This document shows, in pieces, positions 1 to 8,987 of a stretch of 64,000 nucleotides of DNA. The DNA is from Erwinia tracheiphila (GTDB lineage Bacteria > Pseudomonadota > Gammaproteobacteria > Enterobacterales > Enterobacteriaceae). The position numbers and the translations under genes are program-made. Numbering within the stretch: the stretch's first letter is position 1; each line of letters starts with the position of its first letter. Location of the stretch: contig NZ_CP089932.1 of NCBI RefSeq assembly GCF_021365465.1, forward strand, positions 2,790,001-2,854,000, in the 5' to 3' direction. The notes under the pieces are model-generated. The model was not told the DNA's origin, did no database searches, and saw only the letters and a list, made by a program, of their open reading frames with translations.

Positions 1-189
1 AGCGTCAGCAGCGATGCTTTCCAGCAGAGCCAGGGTTTCAGCGGTCAGCAGGAACAGCAGCGCAATAACAGCGGCGGTAATACTTTTAGTCTCGCCAGTG
101 AAAATGACAGTGACGTAACGGCTATTTCCGTGCCCGCCAGCTTGCAGGCACGCGCAGGCGGCAACAGCGCTGTTGATATTTTCGCCTGA
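1..189 (+). CDS. fliK: Flagellar hook-length control protein FliK (C-terminal end only)
   Basis: The reading frame is open from base 1 to a TGA at 187-189 and encodes about 62 residues rich in Gln, Ser and Asn, ending in VDIFA. The low-complexity tail and its place directly before fliL match the C terminus of FliK, the molecular ruler that switches the export gate from hook to filament substrates. The N-terminal part lies outside the window. The call rests mainly on position in the fli operon and on the typical C-terminal tail. Confidence 0.85.
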   Translation, partial: SVSSDAFQQSQGFSGQQEQQRNNSGGNTFSLASENDSDVTAISVPASLQARAGGNSAVDIFA

Positions 190-341
190 CGGCAACAAAC
201 GAAAAAGCTAACGGCAAAACCCGCGCTTTTTCAGCCAATTGTTTAGTGCAGGACGCGGGATAATCTGCCCATAATGCGGCGGGAAAGCGGATAACGTGGT
301 AACGCTTTCCCCGAAAATAATCACAGGAAGTTATAGCTGAT

Positions 342-824
342 ATGACCGATAAGAAAGCCAAAAGCGGCAAACGTAAGCTTCTGATACCGCTGATACTGCT
401 GGTTTTAGTAATAGCAGGCAGCGCGGGAGGCTATTTCGTATGGCGCATGATGAAGGCTCCCACTGACACGGCCCAGGCGACAAAGCCTGCTGAACCGCCG
501 CCAGCGCCGGTCTTTTTTGCTCTGGACACCTTTACCGTTAACCTGATTAATCCTGACAACGATCCAGATCGCGTGTTGTATGTCGGCTTCACGCTGCGCC
601 TGCCCGACGAAGATACGCGTCGTAGAATGAATGATTATCTGCCGGAAGTGCGCAGTCGCCTGCTGCTGCTGCTGTCCCGTCAGAATGCCGCCACCCTTGG
701 CAACGATCAGGGCAAACAGGATCTGGTCAATCAGATTAAAACCGTATTGGCTCCGCCGCTGGTTCCCGGCCAACCTCAGCAAACAGTGAATGATGTTCTG
801 TTTACTGCCTTTATTCTGAGGTAA
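342..824 (+). CDS. fliL: Flagellar basal body-associated protein FliL
   Basis: A 160-residue protein with a positively charged N terminus (KKAKSGKRK), one membrane segment at about residues 14-34, a proline/alanine-rich linker and a periplasmic domain with the [13 protein letters not shown] stretch typical of FliL. FliL surrounds the stator units of the flagellar motor and supports torque. A CAGGAAG ribosome binding site lies 11 bases before the ATG. It is followed after 4 bases by fliM, as in other enterobacteria (E. coli FliL is 154 residues). No damage is seen. Confidence 0.96.
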   Translation: MTDKKAKSGKRKLLIPLILLVLVIAGSAGGYFVWRMMKAPTDTAQATKPAEPPPAPVFFALDTFTVNLINPDNDPDRVLYVGFTLRLPDEDTRRRMNDYLPEVRSRLLLLLSRQNAATLGNDQGKQDLVNQIKTVLAPPLVPGQPQQTVNDVLFTAFILR

Positions 825-828
825 GAAC

Positions 829-1836
829 ATGGGCGACAGCATTCTTTCTCAGGCAGAAATTGACGCACTGCTCAACGGTGACAGCGACAGCGCGTCAGAA
901 GAAAATGTCAGCAAGTCTGGCGACAATGATATTCGTCCCTACGATCCTAACACGCAGCGTCGTATGGTGCGTGAGCGCCTGCAGGCGCTGGAGATCATCA
1001 ACGAACGTTTTGCTCGTTCCTATCGTATGGCGCTGTTTAACCTGCTGCGTCGCAGCCCGGATATTACCGTTGGTGCCATTAAAATTCAGCCATATCACGA
1101 GTTTGCCCGTAACTTGCCGGTGCCAACTAACCTCAACCTGATCCACCTCAAGCCGCTACGCGGTACGGCGCTGGTGGTTTTTTCACCAAGTCTGGTGTTC
1201 ATTGCCGTTGATAACCTGTTTGGCGGCGACGGTCGCTTTCCGACCAAAGTTGAAGGACGCGAATTCACCGCTACCGAACAGCGCGTGATCCGCAGAATGC
1301 TCAAGCTGGCCATTGAGGGTTACAGTGAAGCGTGGAAACCAATTTATCCGCTGGACGTGGAGTACGTCCGTTCAGAGATGCAGGTCAAGTTCACCAATAT
1401 CACCACCTCACCGAATGATATCGTGATTACCACGCCGTTCCAGGTGGAAATTGGCAACCTGCTTGGTGAATTCAATATCTGCATTCCCTTCAGCATGATT
1501 GAACCTCTGCGAGAAACGCTGGTAAACCCACCGCTGGAGAACTCGCGTCAGGAGGATAACTACTGGCGTGAAACCCTGGCGAAGCAGGTTCAGCACTCCG
1601 AACTGGAGCTGATTGCTAATTTTGCCGATGTGTCGATGCGTATCTCACGGCTGCTTGCCTTGAAACCTGGCGATGTATTACCCATCGAAAAACCGGAGCG
1701 CATTATCGCCCATGTCGATGGTGTACCGGTATTAACCAGCCAGTACGGCACCCTTAACGGACAATACGCTTTGCGCGTGGAACATCTGATTAACCCGATT
1801 TTGAATTCGATGAACGAGGAACAGCCCGATGAGTGA
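829..1836 (+). CDS. fliM: Flagellar motor switch protein FliM
   Basis: 335 residues, the usual length. The N-terminal peptide MGDSILSQAEIDALLNG is the conserved phospho-CheY binding motif. The middle domain carries the signature LRGTALVVFSPSLVFIAVD and the C-terminal part is a SpoA domain that packs against FliN in the C ring. FliM therefore receives the chemotaxis signal and sets rotation direction. The stop codon overlaps the start of fliN by 8 bases, indicating translational coupling. Confidence 0.98.
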   Translation: MGDSILSQAEIDALLNGDSDSASEENVSKSGDNDIRPYDPNTQRRMVRERLQALEIINERFARSYRMALFNLLRRSPDITVGAIKIQPYHEFARNLPVPTNLNLIHLKPLRGTALVVFSPSLVFIAVDNLFGGDGRFPTKVEGREFTATEQRVIRRMLKLAIEGYSEAWKPIYPLDVEYVRSEMQVKFTNITTSPNDIVITTPFQVEIGNLLGEFNICIPFSMIEPLRETLVNPPLENSRQEDNYWRETLAKQVQHSELELIANFADVSMRISRLLALKPGDVLPIEKPERIIAHVDGVPVLTSQYGTLNGQYALRVEHLINPILNSMNEEQPDE

Positions 1837-2233
1837 CACCAAGAAGCCGTCCGAAGACGACATTTCCGCGGACGACCTGTGGGCTGACGCGCTGAATGAG
1901 CAGGCGACAACCAGCGCACCAACTGAAGGGGTGTTCAAATCGCTGGAAAGCAATGAAATTGCCGGGTCGCTACAGGATATCGACCTGATTATGGATATTC
2001 CGGTCAAGCTGACCGTGGAGCTGGGCCGCACCAAAATGACCATTAAAGAGCTGCTGCGTCTGACGCAAGGCTCGGTAGTGGCGCTGGATGGGCTGGCCGG
2101 CGAACCGCTGGATATTCTGATTAACGGTTACCTGATTGCCCAGGGAGAAGTGGTGGTGGTGGCGGATAAATACGGTGTGCGTATTACTGACATCATTACA
2201 CCGTCAGAACGCATGCGTCGTTTGAGCCGTTAA
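1829..2233 (+). CDS. fliN: Flagellar motor switch protein FliN
   Basis: 134 residues. An acidic N-terminal region (PSEDDISADDLWADAL) is followed by a SpoA domain containing DIPVKLTVELGRTKMTIKEL and GEVVVVADKYGVRITDI, the FliN hallmark. FliN forms the bottom of the C ring and, with FliH, docks export substrates. The ATG lies inside the 3' end of fliM and the stop is followed after one base by fliO, so the genes form one transcript. Confidence 0.97.
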   Translation: MSDTKKPSEDDISADDLWADALNEQATTSAPTEGVFKSLESNEIAGSLQDIDLIMDIPVKLTVELGRTKMTIKELLRLTQGSVVALDGLAGEPLDILINGYLIAQGEVVVVADKYGVRITDIITPSERMRRLSR

Positions 2234-2234
2234 C

Positions 2235-2630
2235 ATGAATAACAACACCGTCCAGACTCAGCCATCAACTGCGGTGGGACAACCGGTCATGTCCACGGCG
2301 TCGACGCTGACTCAGGTCAGCAGCGTATTGGCCATTATTATTTTGTTGATTCTAATCTGTGCCTGGATAGCGAAACGGCTTGGCTTCACCCCAAAACGCG
2401 GTAGTAGCGGGCACAGTTTATCAGTCAGCGCCAGCTGTCAGGTGGGACAACGTGAGCGTGTGGTCATTGTTGATGTGGAAGATACCCGACTGGTGCTGGG
2501 CGTGACCAGCCACAATATTTCGCTGCTACACGCCCTGCCGCCACAGGACAGCGCGACCGAGTCAAAGGCCGGAGTGGATTTCCGTCAGGCCATGCAACAA
2601 TTAATTAAACGTCGCGGAAAGCCCGAATGA
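2235..2630 (+). CDS. fliO: Flagellar biosynthesis protein FliO
   Basis: 131 residues with one membrane segment at about residues 33-48 ([17 protein letters not shown]) followed by a basic cytoplasmic domain. FliO is the assembly factor that stabilises FliP during construction of the type III export gate. Identification rests on the FliO-type domain ([19 protein letters not shown]) and on its place between fliN and fliP. It overlaps fliP by 4 bases (ATGA). Confidence 0.95.
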   Translation: MNNNTVQTQPSTAVGQPVMSTASTLTQVSSVLAIIILLILICAWIAKRLGFTPKRGSSGHSLSVSASCQVGQRERVVIVDVEDTRLVLGVTSHNISLLHALPPQDSATESKAGVDFRQAMQQLIKRRGKPE

Positions 2631-3361
2631 AGCGTACGTTGATCCTGCCTGGCTTATTGATGCTGCTGGCCCCAACAGTACATGCCCAGTTACCGGGCCT
2701 GATGAGTCATCCGTTAGCCAACGGCGGACAGAGTTGGTCGCTGCCGGTTCAGACACTGGTGTTTATCACCTCGTTGACCTTTCTTCCGGCAATTCTGTTA
2801 ATGATGACCAGCTTCACCCGCATCATTATTGTGTTTGGCCTGCTGCGCAATGCGCTGGGCACCCCCTCCGCGCCGCCAAACCAGGTATTGCTCGGGCTGA
2901 CACTGTTTCTGACCTTTTTTATTATGGGTCCGGTGTTCGACAAAATTTATCAGGATGCCTACCTGCCCTTCAGCCAGGATAAAATCAGTATGGAGGTGGC
3001 AATAGACAAGGGCGCCCAGCCTCTGCGCGAATTTATGATGCGTCAGACCCGTGAAGCCGATCTGGCCCTGTTTGCTCGCCTCGCTAACAGTCCCCCCTTA
3101 CAGGGACCGGAAGCCGTACCCATGCGTATCTTGCTTCCTGCCTATGTCACCAGCGAACTGAAAACGGCTTTTCAGATTGGATTCACCGTTTTTATTCCGT
3201 TCCTGATCATTGATCTTGTGGTGGCCAGCGTCCTGATGGCCCTGGGAATGATGATGGTGCCGCCAGCCACTATATCACTTCCCTTTAAGTTGATGCTGTT
3301 CGTACTGGTGGATGGCTGGCAGTTACTTATTGGTTCTCTGGCCCAAAGTTTCTATTCATAA
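2627..3361 (+). CDS. fliP: Flagellar export gate protein FliP
   Basis: 244 residues with a cleavable signal peptide ([20 protein letters not shown]), a FliP peculiarity, then membrane segments and the conserved [19 protein letters not shown] motif. FliP forms the pentameric core of the export gate with FliQ and FliR. The start ATG overlaps the fliO stop. Unlike in E. coli, where fliQ follows almost at once, 141 bases separate this stop from fliQ. Confidence 0.98.
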   Translation: MKRTLILPGLLMLLAPTVHAQLPGLMSHPLANGGQSWSLPVQTLVFITSLTFLPAILLMMTSFTRIIIVFGLLRNALGTPSAPPNQVLLGLTLFLTFFIMGPVFDKIYQDAYLPFSQDKISMEVAIDKGAQPLREFMMRQTREADLALFARLANSPPLQGPEAVPMRILLPAYVTSELKTAFQIGFTVFIPFLIIDLVVASVLMALGMMMVPPATISLPFKLMLFVLVDGWQLLIGSLAQSFYS

Positions 3362-3502
3362 ATAAAGTAGTGTTAAGGCTCTGTAAACGCTCCATAAAAG
3401 CAGAATCGCGTGCCTGTAATGAGACGGGCGGCTAATTAATTACAGCGGTAAACATTTTGTGTGGTTCGCCTGGTAAATTCACCTTTTTCTTTGGAGTCGC
3501 TG
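3362..3502 (+). other. Unusually long fliP-fliQ spacer with a small hairpin
   Basis: The 141-base gap lies inside an otherwise tightly packed operon. It contains an inverted repeat (CTGTAAT at 3414-3420 and ATTACAG at 3439-3445) around an 18-base loop. No coding frame of note is present before the FliQ start. It may be a scar of a small mobile repeat; no target duplication could be assigned. Confidence 0.5.
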
Positions 3503-3772
3503 ATGACGCCCGAATCGGTTATGGTTATAGGTCACGATGCAATGCAGGTTGCGCTGGCGCTGGCAGCACCATTATTGCTGGCGGCGCTGGTGAGCGGTTT
3601 GCTGATCAGTTTGTTGCAGGCAGCCACGCAAATAAACGAACAAACCCTGTCATTTATTCCTAAGGTGCTTGCCGTGATCGCTACTATTGTGGTGGCAGGC
3701 CCGTGGATGTTAAATCTGATTCTGGATTATATACGCACGCTGTTTAGTAACCTGCCGAACATGATTGGCTGA
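3503..3772 (+). CDS. fliQ: Flagellar export gate protein FliQ
   Basis: 89 residues, exactly the family length, with two membrane helices and the conserved block [20 protein letters not shown] and [17 protein letters not shown]. The ATG at 3503 is chosen because MTPESVM is the conserved FliQ N terminus and a TTGGAG ribosome binding site lies just before it. An upstream in-frame start at 3461 would add 14 unconserved residues. The final A of the stop is the first base of the fliR ATG. Confidence 0.97.
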   Translation: MTPESVMVIGHDAMQVALALAAPLLLAALVSGLLISLLQAATQINEQTLSFIPKVLAVIATIVVAGPWMLNLILDYIRTLFSNLPNMIG

Positions 3773-4557
3773 TGTTAACTGTAGACAGCAACCAAATGCT
3801 GGCATGGGCGGGCCAGTTATTCTGGCCCTTTGCACGCATTATGGCGTTAATAATGACGGCCCCGCTTCTCAGCGAGAAATCTATTAGTAAAAAGGTCAAA
3901 ATTGGCCTCGGCCTGATGATTACCTGTGTTTTACTTCCTTCCCTTCCGCAGGTTAACGTCACGCTATTTTCAGCCGGGGGCTTCTGGCTATTGCTGCAGC
4001 AAATACTGATCGGCGTGGCGATTGGTTTTACCATGCAGTTTGCTTTTGCAGCGGTGCGAACCGCAGGTGAAGTGATCGGGTTACAAATGGGCCTGTCCTT
4101 TGCCACCTTTTTTGATCCTGCCAGCCGATTGAATATGCCAGTTCTGGCACGCTTTCTTGATATTCTTGCCATGCTGTTATTTCTCACGTTTAACGGGCAT
4201 CTCTGGCTTATCTCTATGGTGGCAGACAGTTTTCATACCTTGCCGATTGGCGGCGATCCGGTAAATGGCAACGCTTATCTGGCGCTGACCAGGGCAGCGG
4301 GGATGATTTTCCTTAACGGTTTGCGATTAGCCTTACCCCTGGTGACCTTGCTGCTCACGTTGAACCTGGCCCTGGGTTTGTTAAACCGTGTGACACCACA
4401 ACTCTCTGTTTTTGCTATTGGCTTTCCGATTACCTTATCCTTTGGCATCATATTTATGAGCCTGATGATGCCGCTACTGGGCCCTTTCTGTGAACATCTC
4501 TTTAGTGAAGTATTTGATTTACTCGCGAGTATTCTCAGTGAACTTCCTTCCAGATAA
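3772..4557 (+). CDS. fliR: Flagellar export gate protein FliR
   Basis: 261 residues, the same length as in E. coli, with six hydrophobic segments and FliR motifs such as [18 protein letters not shown]. FliR completes the FliPQR gate. It is the last gene of the fliLMNOPQR operon. The following region becomes AT-rich, so the operon probably ends here, though no classic stem plus T-run was identified directly after the stop. Confidence 0.98.
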   Translation: MLTVDSNQMLAWAGQLFWPFARIMALIMTAPLLSEKSISKKVKIGLGLMITCVLLPSLPQVNVTLFSAGGFWLLLQQILIGVAIGFTMQFAFAAVRTAGEVIGLQMGLSFATFFDPASRLNMPVLARFLDILAMLLFLTFNGHLWLISMVADSFHTLPIGGDPVNGNAYLALTRAAGMIFLNGLRLALPLVTLLLTLNLALGLLNRVTPQLSVFAIGFPITLSFGIIFMSLMMPLLGPFCEHLFSEVFDLLASILSELPSR

Positions 4558-4881
4558 ATTAATGAATTTCGATTGGTGAATTTAACGATTGTTAAGTATA
4601 TAGAATGTTTACTTGCATTTTTCACCCCCTCTTTATAAGAATCCTCTTAAGGAAATTCTGATAAATGAAACTTCACTATGAAAAACATTCTTATTAAATG
4701 CTGATTAGCGTATTTTGATTATGAAAAGGCTCGAAATGCTTCCCAAAGGTTACCAGAGGTGTCACTAACAACATTATGTTTTAAATGGAAATGTTCACTT
4801 TATAACCCTCTGTTATCGCAGAACGTTTTCTTTCCGCATTGTCAGCTTTCTCAAGTAATCATTCATTTTATGAATGCTGTT

Positions 4882-4895
4882 TAGGAATTATCCTA
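4882..4895 (+). promoter_or_regulatory. RcsAB box upstream of rcsA
   Basis: TAGGAATTATCCTA matches 11 of 14 positions of the RcsAB consensus TAAGAATATTCCTA and resembles the autoregulatory box of E. coli rcsA. It lies about 310 bases before the rcsA start. RcsA is known to activate its own gene through such a site together with RcsB. Confidence 0.7.
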
Positions 4896-5002
4896 TCAGA
4901 TTTCTTTGTATTTTGCGGGATAGTGGCACTACTCACAAAAAGTGACCTTTGCTGTCCTGACAGAAATTCGTCGATAACTATTTCAGAAAGGTTATATTTT
5001 CA

Positions 5003-5122
5003 ATGTTTGGTCTGATTAACACCATTATTAAGCTGAAACGGCAGACATCATACTGGTGCAGAAATCATGGTTTGAAGAGCTATTTAACTCAACACAGCAG
5101 TGTCAATAATGATATGAAATAA
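5003..5122 (+). CDS. Possible 39-residue leader peptide upstream of rcsA
   Basis: A short open frame, beginning MFGLINTIIKLKRQ and ending NNDMK, has a purine-rich CAGAAAGG site about 11 bases before its ATG and stops 80 bases before rcsA. The N terminus is short, hydrophobic and basic. I do not recognise a family. It could be a regulatory upstream frame or chance. Confidence 0.22.
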   Translation: MFGLINTIIKLKRQTSYWCRNHGLKSYLTQHSSVNNDMK

Positions 5123-5202
5123 AAGCACCTACTTTTATCAATACTATAATCGTATAATTCATCGTCAATTCAGGCGGATAACAATTGGTGAGGGCCGTAA
5201 CA

Positions 5203-5838
5203 ATGCCAACAATTATAATGGACACGTGTAGTTATACCCGAATAGGGTTGACAGATTATTTGGTCTCAAAAGGTCTTAAGAAGAAAAACATCACATCCGT
5301 TACTGACATAGACCAGCTACAAACCAGATGTCAACAGATTCAGCCTGGCGTCGTGTTTATTAACGAAAATTGTTTTATCCATGAAGGAGATGCCAGTCAG
5401 CGAATAAGATCTATTATTATGCATAACCCTGATACATTATTTTTCATTTTTATGGCAATATCTAATATTCATTTCGAAGAATATCTCTATGTTCGCAAGA
5501 ATCTGATTATCACTTCGAAATCAATAAAACCGGCCACATTGGATAATTTGTTAGACAGTTATTTTCAGAAAGAAATTAACAACTCCTCACGGTATACATC
5601 CGGATTAGATGCCAATCCACTTACGTTAAGTCAGACTGAATCAAATATGCTAAAAATGTGGATGTCAGGTCACGATACTATTCAGATATCGGATAAAATG
5701 AAAATTAAGGCTAAAACCGTGTCCTCCCATAAGGGAAATATCAAACGTAAAATAAAAACGCATAATAAACAGGTTATTTATCATGTTGTCCGTCTTACCG
5801 ACAATGTAACCAGCGGCATTTACGTGAATGTAAGATAG
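5203..5838 (+). CDS. rcsA: Capsule transcription activator RcsA
   Basis: 211 residues from the ATG at 5203 (MPTIIMD, the conserved RcsA start, preceded by GTGAGG); a TTG at 5185 would add six residues. The N-terminal domain carries [16 protein letters not shown]. The C-terminal LuxR-type helix-turn-helix ([14 protein letters not shown] to [20 protein letters not shown]) is nearly identical to known RcsA. RcsA is a Lon-degraded partner of RcsB that activates exopolysaccharide genes (amylovoran or colanic-type) and represses flhDC. It lies next to fliR, as in E. coli. Confidence 0.96.
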   Translation: MPTIIMDTCSYTRIGLTDYLVSKGLKKKNITSVTDIDQLQTRCQQIQPGVVFINENCFIHEGDASQRIRSIIMHNPDTLFFIFMAISNIHFEEYLYVRKNLIITSKSIKPATLDNLLDSYFQKEINNSSRYTSGLDANPLTLSQTESNMLKMWMSGHDTIQISDKMKIKAKTVSSHKGNIKRKIKTHNKQVIYHVVRLTDNVTSGIYVNVR

Positions 5839-5850
5839 ACTCGTCTGCAT

Positions 5851-5880
5851 GATAACGGCCGGTTGTATCCGGCTATTATC
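5851..5880 (+). terminator. Possible rcsA terminator
   Basis: GCCGG and CCGGC pair around a TTGTAT loop just after the rcsA stop, inside a longer imperfect dyad. The T-run is poor, so it is a weak candidate. Confidence 0.4.
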
Positions 5881-5948
5881 TTTCTGGTACAACGGGCTGC
5901 CTTTCACTGTTCTTTGTACAGTTTGTCAGCCAGATCGCACTTTTATGT

Positions 5949-5975
5949 TAATACTTTTTCTGGTTTTGCCGATGC
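5949..5975 (+). promoter_or_regulatory. Sigma-28 (FliA) promoter of the chemoreceptor pseudogene
   Basis: TAATACTT, 11 bases, then GCCGATGC fits the class 3 flagellar consensus TAAAGTTT-N11-GCCGATAA. It lies about 55 bases before the chemoreceptor start, the expected arrangement for a FliA-controlled receptor gene. Confidence 0.7.
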
Positions 5976-7554
5976 TCTCATGAACCGCCGGAACGTCGAT
6001 TCGACTTCCCTTACTGAGAGCAAAAGGACATGAAACCATCACAACCCCAGGCAGACCTGTCCCGGGTAAGTTTCTGGCAACACCTGCCCCTTGTACTCCT
6101 CTTCAGCGTTATTCCTGGCGAAATTTTATTACTTTTTGCGCTCTGTATTAGTTTTGCCAGCTATTTTCTGATGCAAAGCAATGGTTCATTAAATGACGTC
6201 ACCGAAGAAATTCAGATTCGCATGGCACTTTCTGACAGCTCCAGCCAACTACGTAGCGCACGACTCAATATTATTCATGCCGCTACGGCAGCCCACATTG
6301 GAGAGATGGATACGTATGACAACGATCTTAAACAAACAGAAAAATGTATTCAGGCTGCCAAAGACAATTTTAATATCTATCTCAATAGTCCGGTAAAAAC
6401 GCCCGATGACGCTGCCCTGAATGACGAACTGAAAATGCGTTTTGAACGCTATATTACTCAGGGGCTGCTGCCTATGGTAAAAAGCGCCCGAGACGGCAGC
6501 TTTGAAGGCGTTATCTCTCAGGAAACAGACTTTAGTCGTAAACTGGATGATGCTTACAGCGACTTCCTGCAAAAAGCTATCGCTATCCGTGTTCAGCGTT
6601 CGGATGCCATAAATAGCACAGTATGAAATGCGCCACAGCGTGGCGCTCATGGCCAGCGCGTTTGCTGTCGCCCTTCTGCTCACGCTTGCCACCTTTGTTT
6701 TTCTTCGTCGCGTGGTGATTCGCCCACTGCATCAGGTCGTAGAGCGAATCGGACATATTGCTCAGGGCGACCTTATCTCTATCTCTCCCGTTCAAACCTG
6801 GTGACGGGGTGAAATAGGTACGTTAGGAAATAACTTGCAAGTAATGCAGCAGGCACTGATCGATCAAAACGGTGAGCGCCGTACGCAAGGGTGCAATGGC
6901 CATTTATCAGGGTTCAGCAGAAATACCGACCTTTCTTCACGGACCGAGCAGCAGGCTTCCGCGCTGGAACAGACCGCCGCCAGTATGGAACAGCTGACCG
7001 CTATAGTGAAACAAAATGCCGACAATGCCCATCATGCAAGTCAGCTTGCAGCAGATGCTTCCGGTAAAGCGCATCAGGGCGGAGAGATTGTTAGTGATGC
7101 CATCGCTACCATGAATAATATTTCCGGGAGTTCAAAGAAAATTGCCGAGATTACGACGGTGATCAACAGTAGTGCCTTTCAAACCAATATTCTTGCATTA
7201 AATGCAGCGGTAGAAGCGGCGCGAGTAGGTGAGCAAGGACGTGGCTTCGCCGTCGTTGCCAGCGAGGTGAGAAATCTTGCGCAGCGCGGACACTGCTAAA
7301 GAGATTGAAATGCTGATTGCTGAACCGGCAGAACTGATTAGCAGGGGATCGTCCCAGGTTAGCAACACAGGTAAAACCATGACCGATATAGTTGAAGCCG
7401 TGCGTCGCGTGACTGATATCATGGCTGAAATTGCGACTGCCTCTGATGAACAAAGCAAAGGTATTCAGCAGGTCAGCACTGCAGTAACCGAGATGGATAA
7501 TGTAACTCAGCAAAATGCCGCGCTGGTAGAAGAAGCGACTACGGCAGCCGCCTC

Positions 7555-8869
7555 GAGACTGTAATTAAAATTGTGTAATTGCCTGTTTTTGATATGTTCA
7601 CTCCAACAATGGAGACAGGCAAATTATGGACGAGAAGAAACTTAAGGCCCTTGCTGCTGAACTGGCCAAAGGCCTCAAAACTGAGGCCGGCCTTAATCAG
7701 TTTTTCCGCATGCTCACGAAGCTGACCGTTGAAACGGCACTCAATGCAGAACTGACTGACCACCTCGGGCATGAGAAAAATGCCCCTAAAACCGGCACCA
7801 ATACCCGCAACGGCTACTCTTCAAAAACGCTGCTGTGCAACGACGGTGAAATCGGGCTAAACACGCCGCGCGACCGGGAAAATACCTTTGAACCTCAGCT
7901 GATTAAGAAGAATCAGACGCGTATCACGCAGATGGACAGCCAGATTTTATCCTTGTATGCCAAAGGCATGACCACGCGGGAAATCGTCGATACGTTCAAA
8001 GAGATGTACGATGCTGATGTGTCACCGGCCCTGATATCAAAAGTCACGGATGCCGTTAAAGAGCAGGTCGCCGAATGGCAGAATCGCCAGCTGTATGCGC
8101 TCTATCCCATTGTTTATCTGGACTGTATTGTTGTTAAGGTTCGTCAGAATGGCAGCGTGATTAACAAAGCGGTGTTCCTGGCACCGGGCATCAATACCGA
8201 AGGCCGGAAAGAGCTTCCGGGGATGTGGCTGGCTGAAAATGAAGGTGCAAAGTTCTGGCTGAACGTGCTGACGCAACTTAAAAATCGCGGCCTTCAGGAC
8301 ATCCTGATTGCCTGCGTGGATGGACTGAAGGGCTTCCCGGATGCGATAAACAGCGTCTATCCACAGACTCACATCCAGCTGTGCATCATCCACATGGTGC
8401 GTAACCGCCTGAAATACGTGGCGTGGAAGGACTACAAAGCGGTCACGGGCGGGCTGAAAACCGTTTATCAGGCACCAACAGAAGCGGCCGCACGGATGGC
8501 GCTGGATGCGTTCGCCGAAGAATGGGATGACAAATATCCACAAATCAGCAAAAGCTGGCGTGCGCACGGGGAAAACCTCAATACGTTCTTCGGCTATCCG
8601 TCTGACATCCGAAAAGCTATCTACACCACGAATGCCATTGAGTCGCTGAACAGCGTGATCCGTGCCGCCATTAAGAAACGCAAGGTATTCCCGACGGATG
8701 ACTCAGTGCGAAAGGTTATTTACCTGGCAATCCAGTCGGCATCGAAAAAATGGAGTATGCCGATCCAGAACTGTCGGCTGGCGATGAGCCGCTTTATTAT
8801 TGAGTTCGGTGACCGCCTGATCGTTCACCTTTGACGTGGTGGCAGTTACACAGAATTATTTACAGGGTC
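7555..8869 (+). mobile_element. IS256-family insertion sequence, copy 1 (1315 bp)
   Basis: The ends are imperfect inverted repeats (left GAGACTGTAATTAAAATTGT, right reverse complement GACCCTGTAAATAATTCTGT). An 8-bp target duplication GCCGCCTC flanks it at 7547-7554 and 8870-8877. It lies in the chemoreceptor gene. A second copy is at 31510-32823. The intact duplication shows simple transposition. Confidence 0.95.
7626..8834 (+). CDS. IS256-family transposase
   Basis: 402 residues, full family length, encoding a mutator-type DDE transposase. The catalytic acids are visible in YLDCIVVKV, ACVDGLKGFPDAI and TTNAIESLNSVIRAA. It differs from copy 2 at scattered positions, including Cys for Trp in SMPIQNCRLAM near the C terminus and a changed end (DRLIVHL for DRLSDHL). 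The open frame is intact; whether it is active is unknown. Confidence 0.94.
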   Translation: MDEKKLKALAAELAKGLKTEAGLNQFFRMLTKLTVETALNAELTDHLGHEKNAPKTGTNTRNGYSSKTLLCNDGEIGLNTPRDRENTFEPQLIKKNQTRITQMDSQILSLYAKGMTTREIVDTFKEMYDADVSPALISKVTDAVKEQVAEWQNRQLYALYPIVYLDCIVVKVRQNGSVINKAVFLAPGINTEGRKELPGMWLAENEGAKFWLNVLTQLKNRGLQDILIACVDGLKGFPDAINSVYPQTHIQLCIIHMVRNRLKYVAWKDYKAVTGGLKTVYQAPTEAAARMALDAFAEEWDDKYPQISKSWRAHGENLNTFFGYPSDIRKAIYTTNAIESLNSVIRAAIKKRKVFPTDDSVRKVIYLAIQSASKKWSMPIQNCRLAMSRFIIEFGDRLIVHL

Positions 8870-8987
8870 GCCGCCTCGCTGGAGGAACAGGCAGCCCGAC
8901 CCTGTAAACCTAGTTTTCAACTCAATAGTAAAAAGCCACCTGCATAGCAGGTGGCTTTGACACCGCCCCCTAAAAGGGGGCTTAAAC

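Larger units (their letters stand above)
4558..5202 (+). promoter_or_regulatory. Long AT-rich fliR-rcsA region (rcsA control region and leader)
   Basis: 645 bases without a conserved protein-coding gene. It holds an RcsAB-like box at 4882-4895 and a short open frame at 5003-5122. In E. coli, rcsA also has a long upstream region with H-NS silencing and RcsAB autoactivation; the AT-richness here is consistent with that. No DsrA-like RNA was recognised by eye. Confidence 0.55.
6030..8947 (+). pseudogene. Methyl-accepting chemotaxis protein, multiply disrupted
   Basis: The intact protein would be a transmembrane chemoreceptor: first membrane segment (LPLVLLFSVIPGEILLLFAL), periplasmic four-helix ligand domain, second segment plus HAMP (RRVVIRPLHQVVERIGHIAQGD) and signalling domain with the hairpin tip [20 protein letters not shown]. 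It is broken by a frameshift near 6620, an in-frame TGA at 6802-6804, a second frameshift near 7285 within VRNLAQR, and IS256 at 7555-8869. Reading resumes after the IS as AASLEEQAAR, exactly restoring the receptor C terminus. The frame then runs to a TAG at 8945-8947, perhaps into IS200 sequence. The ligand is unknown. Confidence 0.93.

Noticed and set aside
405..842. 145-codon minus-strand frame opposite fliL
   Set aside because: It mirrors the fliL coding strand, has no conserved motif, and fliL is certain.
8037..8567. 176-codon minus-strand frame inside IS256
   Set aside because: Antisense shadow of the intact transposase.
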